This document shows positions 55,241-64,000 of a stretch of 64,000 nucleotides of DNA, piece by piece. A program made the position numbers and the translations under genes. Below the pieces are notes generated by a model. It was given only the letters and a program-made list of their open reading frames with translations, ran no database searches and had not been told where the DNA came from. Numbering within the stretch: the first letter of the stretch is position 1; every line of letters begins with the position of its first letter. Origin of the DNA: Cantharellus purpuraceus (taxonomy: Eukaryota; Basidiomycota; Agaricomycetes; Cantharellales; Hydnaceae); contig JALBUN010000020.1 of assembly GCA_025174535.1 (NCBI GenBank), positions 124,001-188,000 of the forward strand, given 5' to 3'.

Positions 55241-55756
55241 CAGGAAGAATTCCCACATCGACAAGAAGACCGAACCCCCCATAGATCACTGGATGTGGTG
55301 GCAAGGAAATCACCACAAAAGAATACAACACACCCAAACAGTCTGAATGGAGGACGAAGGGCAATAACACAGCGCCCTTGGGATCAGATCACAATTGCTA
55401 GAGAAAGGTATAATCAATGACATACCTATCCAAACAACCCACCTAGGAGAACCCCTAGGCTATCTAGCAAATGAAGAGATGAGCTGAGAGCAAATAATCA
55501 ATGTTTTATTTGTGAACAAAAAGGTCACCTGGCATGAGATTGCCCAACACAATCTACTCTTAGATGACCTGGTATTCAAGCAGCAACAGTTGATCTTTAT
55601 CAATTGCAGAGTCTAGATAATATGGTGTGTCAGCAAGATCAGCTTACAATGAGCACAATGGACCTACATTGTGATTCATCCAAACTCACAAAGAAAAAAT
55701 TACATGGAAGCATAGAGTCTTACCCCAATTACATGAAAGGGCTGGAATGAAATGCC

Positions 55757-56436
55757 TCTAAGCCCAAGGATTTTGTTCCAAAGGCAACCATAATTGAATG
55801 CCAGATTAACAGCCATGTGGCCAAAGCGCTACTGGACAGCGGATCGTTATCAGATTTCATGTCTACAACTCTAGTAGATCAGCTGAAGCTAAAGATGGAA
55901 CATCTAGCTAAACCAATTACCTGTCAAATGGCTGCATCAGGATCACAAACAATGATCACAAGCTCAGTGGAGCCAGAATTCACGTACCAAAATATTACAG
56001 AGAAGCGTCACTTTGATGTGATCAATCTAGAGAATCATGATGTTGTGTTAGGCACTCCATTCCTATGGCAGCATAAAATTATACTCAGTTTTAACTCTCC
56101 AAAAGTGTCCATTGGCTGTAAAGATTCTCAGACAATCAGCGGTGAAGGTGTAGCCAAAATAAGCAGCCTAACTGCTGACCTAGTCGAGGAGGGTCTGGAT
56201 CGACTCTGTATGCAACTACAAGAAGAAGCTGCAGATTTGTGCATAGCAGCAGAAGACACACCCCTGCCGCCCTTGCGGGCCATCAATCATCAAATTCCAA
56301 TCATTGATGAAAATAAAGTATATGCTTACCAACCATCTCGATGCCCAGAAGCCCTGAAACCATTGTGGAGGGCGAAACGGGATAAGTATTTGAAATCAGG
56401 CAGGTGGCAATATCATGTGGGAGGGAATGCCATACC
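55757..56436 (+). pseudogene. Ty3 protease and N-terminal RT relic
   Basis: ALLDSGSLSDFMSTTLVDQL carries the aspartic protease DSG. It continues through DVVLGTPFLWQHKIILSFNS to the start of the RT domain (GGNAIPM), where the frame is cut by element M2. Rejoining across M2 restores the motif LLINKKPAP. Confidence 0.8.
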
Positions 56437-56439
56437 TAT

Positions 56440-57004
56440 GACGCTTGTTCAGAAATACAACAAATACGTATATACAACCTATTTTCCTCAAATTTTATAC
56501 AATACACTTCAATTCAAACTTATTTTCATATTTCAACATGATTCTCAAATTTTACACAATATACTAGATTAAAACATATTGTGATATTTTGGCATAATTC
56601 TCAAAAATAATTGTTTTTTCCCCATTTAGTGGTGGCAACTCTCTTGAAGGAACATCCAAATATCATTAATTCTTTCTTATACAATACTTGTAACATAATT
56701 TGAACTATCTTTAATCCCCACCTGGTATTTGTATATCTAAATACCCTATATAATACCAATTATATTAATATATACATTCCTATTATATCCATGTAAATGA
56801 TTATGTTCATCTCAACCAAATATCTCATCTTTTAAAGTTTATTAAAATATAGAATATATGTTTATATTTATGAAAATTTCACACATCTGAAATCTTTTAA
56901 GATATCCAAATTGTAACTCCCTGGCTTTATGTATCATTGAAATCCTGATGTATATCTCCTATACATCAGAATATTGTATACTGACATGATTCCGAACAAG
57001 CGTC
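56440..57004. mobile_element. AT-rich inverted-repeat element M2, 565 bp
   Basis: Same length and ends as M1, GACGCTTGTTC/GAACAAGCGTC, flanked by TAT (56437-56439 and 57005-57007). The host reading frame of the RT gene is continuous when it is removed. Confidence 0.93.
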
Positions 57005-58395
57005 TATGCTGCTAATCAATAAGAAGCCAGCCCCTGATGGCACGCCGAGGCTGCGGACAGTCTTTAATGATAGAGAACGGAATGCTAACACAAGGAAAAT
57101 GGCAAGTCCCTTACCCAATCAACAGATGATCTTGATGAACATATGCCAGCACTGGTATTGATCGTTGATTGATGGAAAAGATGCATATGAATCTGTCTGA
57201 GTCGATCCAGATGATGTCTGGAAAACATTATTCAATACACCTGATGGAACTATGGTTAGTAGTGTTGTGCAACAAGGGGATTGTAATGCACCTACTACAT
57301 ACCAGACATTGATGAACTACTTGTTCAGCGTATTTATAGGGGTCTTTATGGATGTATATCTAGATGATATTGTGATCTATTCAGACACAATAGTGACCAT
57401 ATAATACACTGCCGTACCATACTTACCATATTGCGACAGCAAAAGCTGTATTTGTCAACTGCAGATAAGCTCCAATTCTTCGTGACTAGACTACGAATAT
57501 TGGGACATGTCGTAGACAAAAAGAGTATCATGATGGATCCTAATAAAGTAGATCAGATTAGTAAATGGAAGACTCCAACAAATCGTGACCTACTTTTACA
57601 GTTTGTCGGAGCAGCCAGGTATCTCACTGAAAATTGTCCACATCTTTGAATCAATAGTGCAGTGCTGAGTGTCTTGACAGGTTCCATGGCCATATGGAGA
57701 TGGGGTCCAACACAGCAACATGCTTTCAAAGCTGTAAAAAATACAATTCAGAAATATCAAGACTCTCATAGAGTTGCAATAGACTACACTGCTGATCTTA
57801 CTGATTGTCCTGTAAGCCTGACAATTGATGCATCACAAACTGGTGGTGGAGGAATAATAACCCAAGGAAGGCCTCCACATATCAATGTTATTGCATTCTG
57901 GTCTGGGAAATTCAACCCAGCCCAGCAAAATTATCTGGTGCATGAGTGCGAATTACTCGCCATAATAGAATCGCTAAAACACTCTTTTCCTGACTGTCTA
58001 AAATCTCTATATAAATCTGACAGTTTTTTCACAAAAATCTCTGGTGATCCTGATGCTTACCCAGGCTTCCCAATGAATAACGGCCTATATTATATCGACA
58101 AACAAGGTATCCGACTACTTTGTATCCCAAACGGTAAAATCGGTGACATTTCCATTCGTGAAACGCTCATCTCACATGCACACTCTCTATTGGCCCACCT
58201 CTCTGGAAGGAAAACATTCTATTACCTACATGAGCATGTATGGTGGCCTGGTATGTATCAAGATGTGACCAACTATTGTCAGACATGTCACATTTGCACT
58301 ATCAGTAAGTCAAGTAATCAGAAACCGATGGGGAAATTGAAACCACTACCAGTGCCCCACAGGTGATGGCAACAGATTGGTGTCGACTTTGTTGG
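57005..58395 (+). pseudogene. Ty3 RT, partial RNase H and integrase zinc-finger relic
   Basis: RT motifs are NKKPAPDGTPRLRTVFND and VYLDDIVIYSD (about 57352), with stops on both sides. RNase H begins (TIDASQTGGGG, HECELLAIIESLKHSFPD), then jumps into the integrase region (NGLYYIDKQGIRLLCIPN, HAHSLLAHLSGRKTFYYLHE, CQTCHIC), so an internal deletion removed most of RNase H. It ends at QIGVDFV, where LTR2b begins. Confidence 0.8.
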
Positions 58396-59224
58396 TGTTT
58401 TGGAACCCGCAAAATTATGGTGTTAGGGCAAACTCTAAATCACCACAATTCCATGAATGAACAGCTGAGAAGAATATCGAATCCTACTGCAGCACAACTC
58501 CAGAAACAATTTAATGTTTGTACTTTGGTTACAATCTGTTGTAATGGTCAATGCAGATGATATGCAGGAAGGTAATACGTTTCTTAGCAGTAGGGAATGA
58601 ATAAGACTTCCAGAGTCTAGAGTTCATGGATGCTTAGGGGTCCAGATATTCCAAAAAGAGGGGAATGCACTTAGAGGCTAGAGGAAGTAGGTGGATGAAT
58701 CCAACCGTCCAACCAGAGGCACTCTGAAGCGGGTAACAGCGATGTGTGAAGTAGTCTAGCAACTGCTTCACACAAGTTCAAGATTCTAATGCTCTGCAAA
58801 GGCAGTACACACTAGTAACTTAAACAAGAGCACTAATGGCAGGACTATCGACAGACAATCTCACCCTGTAGATTTGTAGTCATGCGAGGTAGATACTACA
58901 CTCACGCCCAAAGCAGGACAATCACTACTTCGAGTGCAATCGAATACAGTTACACAACTGTAAGCAACCCTTGAACTGGACAATCAACAGTTACTGAGAT
59001 ATAGAGGATGACACTGTATGTCACTCTAGTCACACTGATGTGCAAATGATGGGGTAGAAATGGTTATTTATTCAGAGGCAGAATAGGCTCCTTTTATATT
59101 GCATTTACAGGAGCTGACTAATACTACTGGAAACTTCTACCTATTAATAGATGGAAACTACTGGAAGCTAGTGGAATATGTGAGAAGGGGGTGGAAGTTT
59201 CCTAGCCAATGAGCTGCTTGGATT

Positions 59225-59395
59225 TGCTCTGACTCATGGCATGAGTCATGGATGGAGTCATAGTGTGACTCAGAGCAGGAGTCATAGTATGAGTAATCAC
59301 AGGAGTCATGGTATGAGTCATGGAAGGAGTCATAGCATGAGTCATGGCAGGAGTCATAGCATGAGTCATGGCAGGAGTCATTGCATGAGTCACCA
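59225..59395. repeat. GAGTCAT minisatellite with repeated TGACTCA/TGAGTCA words
   Basis: Units such as GCATGAGTCATGGCAGGAGTCATA are repeated. I count at least six TGAGTCA or TGACTCA words here and five in the shorter array at 53930-54010 in LTR2a. Confidence 0.8.
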
Positions 59396-59850
59396 TTACT
59401 CAAATAACTCGGTCAATACTTCATTTCCCAGGCTGATCAGCACAGCTATGGGTAGGCACAGATTCTATTGAACTCTCCACTGAAAATGGAGTCAGGAGGT
59501 GCAGTGGTTGTGAAGATATTGAGCATTTACTGGCAGTGGTGACCAGATTGAGTCGGAGATTGAAATGAGTCATGTGATTGAAAATGAGTCAGTTGTCTGG
59601 GTGACTCTGGCTGACTTTGGGGCTGCTGACATCTGCGAAGGTTTGTGGGTCCATGTGGGTCCCAAACTTTGCCCAGCAGAACAACAAGGTTGTGGACTCA
59701 TTTCTGCATGGAAAATTCCCAAAAAAAATATGAAAAAATAGAGAATATTTGAATGGCCCTGAATCAAGAGAAAGCAGCAGATATATGCTGATATTTAAAG
59801 GCCATGAAGCGAAATTGTACAGTTTCAGGACTTTAAACAAGATCTTTTAA

Positions 59851-60359
59851 GACGCTTGTTCAGAAATACAACAAATACGTATATACAACCTATTTTCCTC
59901 AAATTTTACACAATATACTAGATTAAAACATATTTTGATATTTTGGCATAATTCTCAAAAATAATTCTTTTTTTCCCCATTTAGTGATGGCGACTCTCTT
60001 GAGGGAACATCCAAATATCATTGATTCTTTCTTATACAATACTTGTAACATAATTTAAACTATCTTTAATCCCCACCTGGTATTTGTATATCTAAATATC
60101 CTATATAATACCAATTATATTAATACATACATTCCCATTATATCCATGTAAATGATTATGTTCATCTCAACCAAATATCTCATCTTTTAAAGTTTATTAA
60201 AATATAGAATATATGTTTATATTTATGAAAATTTCACACATCTGAAATCTTTTAAGATATCCAAATTGTAACTCCCTGGCTTTATGTATCATTGAAATTC
60301 TGATGTATATCTCATATACATCAGAATATTGTATACTGACATGATTCCAAACAAGCGTC
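59851..60359. mobile_element. AT-rich inverted-repeat element M3, 509 bp, internally deleted
   Basis: Left end GACGCTTGTTC, right end AAACAAGCGTC (one mismatch), flanked by TAA (59848-59850 and 60360-60362). The empty site CCTTAAAAGATC is present in LTR2a at about 53459-53470. Relative to M1 and M2 it lacks 56 bases between two CTCAAATTTTA repeats. Confidence 0.92.
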
Positions 60360-60383
60360 TAAGGGAAAACCAGTTCCCATACA

Positions 60384-60586
60384 GTTGTGCTATGTGCAAC
60401 AGTGGTGTGGTAAAATCTAAGTTACTCTAACTACATGTGGACCCACATGTATACTTGGGCCCACTTGATTATATAATAACTATACATATGCACCCTATCT
60501 ATCAAGAAAAGAAGCACTCCTTAAGGGAATGCTGTATATACTAATATTAATATCTATATACTACTCTATAGTAGGGTACTTACACT
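60384..60586 (-). repeat. truncated hairpin-rich LTR (second copy)
   Basis: Matches 51787-52064 in the same orientation (CATGTGGACCCACATGT, GTAGGGTACTTACA) but is shorter. Confidence 0.65.
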
Positions 60587-61410
60587 AGATGTGATTTGAT
60601 ATTTGAACTGGGGAATGAAGTCCCCAGCAGTATGACTTAAATACATATTTGAGCTCTAATAATAATTACTCCAGTGATGGGTCTCCAAGGCTGACAGCCT
60701 TACATGAGTATGTCTGAGTCCAACAGGGATGGATGTCCAAGTTCCTATAGTGATGCTGATGCACCAACAGAACTGGAGATGGATGGGTGGAAACAGTGGT
60801 GTTGATCGGATGGACTAATGGAGATGTGACAATTTCTAAATGGAGTATAGATTTCATATGTGTGGGGATCTGGGCATTAATAAATATAATCATAACAATG
60901 GAAATTGAGGGTACATTGTGTAAGGAAGGGCTGGAGTTTTCAGGAATCAGATCCATCAAAGGTATCTGGCTCTCAGACCTTGGTCCAAGTAGAGGACTTC
61001 TTTGGAGATGATATGGAGTTAGCCAACATGCTGAGGGCTTCTGCAAGGTTAGGGATGGGAGGAGTGCCTTCCTGGAGTTCAGCCTTGAGCTCCTGATTGG
61101 AAGCTGGGGCTTCTCCAGGGACTTCTTTGATGGTGGTGGGTTGTACTCCTGCTCAGATGGAGGTTTGGGTGCTTTGGGGGGGCATGACAATGGAGGGTAG
61201 GAGTTCATATATACTGTTAAGTGGCTGGAAACAGAGTTCAAGGAGGTAACCAGAGTTCAGATGCTAGAGAAATATGGAAGGGGACTTTACTGTTTCAGTT
61301 CAACCAGAGACAGAGTGGTGCAATAACTATTGAGGCAGATTGAGTGGACTTGGCTTCAGCTTGTGTGTTGTACACCCTCAAATTGTTGGTCCAATATTTC
61401 AGATAGTTTG
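60587..61410. repeat. R3 core fragment, unrecognised segment and R4 fragment
   Basis: 60590-60900 matches 51285-51612 (R3). 60900-61200 is not matched elsewhere in the window. 61200-61410 matches R4 (GAGTGGACTTGGCTTCAGCTTGTG). Confidence 0.55.
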
Positions 61411-62673
61411 GAGGTACACAGGCAGGGCCCATAACATGTTGAACAGCAACTTTGCATGACAGTTGGGGATAAAAAAAACCTGCTCTGTATTATACACAGC
61501 CCTTGAGGAGCTATACACCTGCTGACTAATAGCACGTGCGCTATATATATCGTAAGTGAGCGTCCTTGCTCTTCTACAAAGGCGGTACGCAGAATGAACC
61601 CCACTCTGGTTCAACTGGATCGAGAGTGGGGAGTTGCTCAACGCACCCGAGGAGGGTGGGTGACCCTGACAATGTCGCATGGCTGGTGACCGGATCGACG
61701 GCGATCACGCGCACGGAGGAGGGGTGCGGGGGGTGCGAAAGCGAAAGTGAAAAAATTCCGCATGGGTTGAGTGAGGGGATCAAGATGCATTCAAAGTAGA
61801 TAGATGATCAGCCATGACGTTAAAACCTGCCCAAAAGAAATTTTTTTTTTTTTTTTTTTTTTGAGGGCCACGCGATATTTTTGTTCTTGCCAGGCTCTGC
61901 GAAATATATCTTTCAAGTCTCGCGATACAGTTTCCTGCTAGTACGTGTCAATCCCGCGAGATAATTGTCATGTCCACCGATCGAGTGGGGAGTCAGGCTT
62001 ATCCAGCAAAAAACAGCAAACACCCTACTTTACATCTACATCTATTACCCAATTATATAGTACAACACGATGACGGTATGAATATATGAGACCAAACAAA
62101 AAGCTCACTGGCAAAGAGATGGATGGGAATGGGCAATGGGCAATGGGTGGCACGCGGCGTGTATAAGTGTGTGTGACCCATTTTGTATATGTTGGTGGTA
62201 TAATGAAAAGACCGTACGACGGGAAAAAAAACGATGCCAGATGATGAGGATGATGATACAACACCAAAGAGCCATAGGCCAAGGGAAAGGGACCAGGACC
62301 AGGACCAGGACCAGGACCAATATGATGCGATGTAATGTAACGTAATGTAGATCGACGTGAGACGTGCCTGAGAGTTGTTTTTGTGCTTGTGAAAAGAGAA
62401 ATATGTGATATAGCGATTAGATTGGGAGAGCCTCGTATCATACCATCTTGCGACCCATGAAATCGCCGCCATCGAGGTTGCCGATCATGATATTCCGCAT
62501 CAGCCCGCCCGCCGGTCCTGTCGCTCCTGTTTTTCCTCCTACAACATCCATCCAGATATCCAAGCTCCAAGCTCCAACGTCCCCTCCCCTCTCCTTCCGG
62601 GAAGGGGGGGCAACAAACACCCGCACGGGCGTGCAAATGACACATCCACAAAAAACGGCAGACATTCACCCCC
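61411..62673. other. intergenic region between repeats and the ENTH gene
   Basis: No gene. Notable are a 22-base T-run (61841-61862) and a GGACCA microsatellite (about five units, 62289-62319). Base composition shifts to very GC-rich from about 62450. Confidence 0.4.
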
Positions 62674-64000
62674 CTAAAACTTCCTCGCACGCCTCCTCAC
62701 CTCCCCCTCCCCCTCCCCCTGTAAGACACCCCCCAACTCCCCCGCCAGCCTCCTCACCTCCCACGCCACACTATCCCCCTCCTCCCTGCCCCCCTCCCTC
62801 TCCCCCTCGCCCGCAACCCCCCCACCACCACCGCCCTGACGTCCCCTCCTCCCCCTCCCCTCACACGCGCGCCCCGCCACCACCCCCACGCGCTGCAACA
62901 ACGCCCGCCTCGCCTCACCCGTCCAATACCGAATCGTCGCGTCCGACGCCGTCGGCAACGTCGTATTCAGCAGGAAGAGCAACTATGAGAAAAAAAATTC
63001 GAATGGAACACGTGAGGGGGGAACGGTGTGCTGGGGACGTACCTTGTATATATTCAGCCACACATCACCATCGTCATTCTCAAACCCGCCTGTGGTTGCC
63101 GATGCCGATGCCGATGTGGAACCAGATTCGAGGCAGGACAGGAGCGCTTCAAGGGCGGTGCTACAAAGCAGAATGAGTGTGTGTTATAGCAAGAGAGGGG
63201 GGAACGGAAACCCACCTGTCGTGCATGGAATCTTGGGCATCGTTATGGGATAAAAGAACGGGTGCGCATAGGGGCGGGGGGGCGGCGGGGACGTGCCAGG
63301 GGGGTTGTCCGAATACGGCGGCGGCGCTGGTGGGGAAGAGCGGGGCCTGGGGTGGCCGTGAGGGAGGAGTCGGGAGTGCAGAAGGAGCGGGGCATGCAGG
63401 ACTGTGCTGTGTCGGGTGCCGCCGGGGTGTGTGAGGGTGGGTGTGTGTGGCTGTGGTGCTGGGCGCGGAGGAGGAAGATGCCGATGAGGATGAGGATGCT
63501 GAGGAGGCCGGTGACGCCGCGCCTGTTGCTGCTGATGCCGGCGCACCGTTGGTGTACCGCCGCTGGGGGGGCGCCTGCTGGTGCTGTGACGGTTGCTGCT
63601 GCGGCTGCTGCAGCATGCCGACGACGAGCTCCGCCTCTGCGCGCACGGCGGCGCCGCGATCGAGGCGGTACGCATCGACGTGCTCAAACTGCGCAAGGCG
63701 GCGTAGGAGGGCGGCGTGCGCGGAGGCGAAGAGGGTGACTTCGGGGGAGCCGTGGCGGATGCAGTGTGCGATGGTCGTGAGGGCCTGCATGAGGGTGTGA
63801 GGTCGGCGGGGGGAGTAGGGGGACTGACGTACCTTGAGGACACGGCGCCAGTGGGGGCCTGTGGACGTGAGGGCGTCGTGGAGGACGTGGAGGACGTCTG
63901 CGCAGTGGCGTGTTTGTGTGTAGGCACGGAGTTGCTCCATGAGGGCGTGCGAGGGGCCCCAGGGGTCCGTCGAGGTGGCATCGAGTGCGCGCGTGCGGGC
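62674..64000 (-). CDS. ENTH-domain (epsin-like) protein, 5' end outside window
   Basis: A membrane-trafficking adaptor that would bind phosphoinositides and clathrin-coat partners. The minus strand enters with ATSTDPWGPSHALMEQLRAY, then DVLHVLHDALTSTGPHWRRV (spliced to) LKALTTIAHCIRHGSPEVTL and DAYRLDRGAAVRAEAELVVG, which matches the ENTH fold in order. After it come a Gln-rich and Ser/Pro-rich linker, a short helical part (ALEALLSCLES, DVWLNIYKLLFLLN) and a Gly/Arg/Glu-rich end at RRRARKF. Introns are 63785-63832, 63161-63215 and 62983-63042, all in frame. I see no DPW, NPF or clathrin-box repeats in the tail, unlike classical epsins. The first residues of the protein are outside the window. 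Confidence 0.85.

Larger units (their letters stand above)
58396..60383 (-). repeat. variant Ty3-family LTR (LTR2b, minus), inverted relative to LTR2a
   Basis: Minus-strand TGTATGGGAACTGG...CCAAAACA, interrupted by M3. Flanks GTTGG (58391-58395) and GTTGT (60384-60388) could be a 5-bp target duplication with one change. Compared with LTR2a it has an expanded GAGTCA-rich minisatellite (59225-59395). Confidence 0.8.

Noticed and set aside
53441..60383. LTR2a and LTR2b as the two LTRs of one element
   Set aside because: They are in opposite orientation, and LTR2b interrupts the integrase, so they are separate insertions or a rearranged pair.
61566..61799. Small frames on both strands near 61.6-61.8 kb
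   Set aside because: No domain, overlapping on both strands, next to a poly-T run; chance frames are the simplest reading.
63177..63800. Plus-strand frames opposite the ENTH gene
   Set aside because: High GC leaves all frames open; the minus strand has a recognisable domain and in-frame introns.

Overview
The window looks like a chromosome arm segment from a basidiomycete fungus, most probably a mushroom-forming Agaricomycete. The reasons are very short GT-AG introns of about 45-80 bases, class I terpene synthases of the basidiomycete type, signal-peptide esterases, a small Kex2-type secreted protein, and dense nests of Ty3-type chromodomain retrotransposons. All family names come from motifs read by eye; no database search was run.

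Layout. At 1-4.8 kb lies the 3' part of a TOR (target of rapamycin) kinase gene, from the FAT domain to the FATC tail. At 6.5-10.8 kb there are two minus-strand genes I cannot name. At 11.1-16.5 kb a divergent pair of type-B carboxylesterase-like genes shares a 1.2 kb intergenic region. At 16.8-21.1 kb there is one intact sesquiterpene-type synthase and a duplicated copy whose C-terminal half has been flipped in place, so it is broken. At 21.1-36.8 kb comes a repeat block built around a complete, very young Ty3 chromovirus-type element (22782-34502). It has near-identical 1.43 kb LTRs, a perfect 5-bp target duplication, an uninterrupted Gag-Pol polyprotein and an extra intact ORF between pol and the 3' LTR. 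At 38.8-44.1 kb two host genes follow: an AT-hook, Cys-rich, polyQ nuclear protein and a small secreted protein. At 45.4-61.4 kb is a deeply nested graveyard of Ty3 fragments, LTRs in both orientations and three copies of an AT-rich terminal-inverted-repeat element. The right edge (62.7-64 kb) is very GC-rich and carries the 3' part of a minus-strand ENTH-domain (epsin-like) gene.

How it fits together. The host genes are ordinary single-copy eukaryotic genes with no operon logic. The one local grouping that may be functional is the esterase pair beside the terpene synthase pair, which could be a remnant or core of a terpenoid locus. The repeat block can be layered by time. An older LTR (here called R4) received the young Ty3 element. 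A related LTR received a 1.4 kb solo LTR and a 565-bp inverted-repeat element. A decayed Ty3 pol received another copy of the same inverted-repeat element. Several insertions have an identifiable empty site elsewhere in the window, so target duplications can be read directly. One retroelement family is packed with short perfect hairpins, in coding as well as non-coding sequence, and I find that the least explained signal here.
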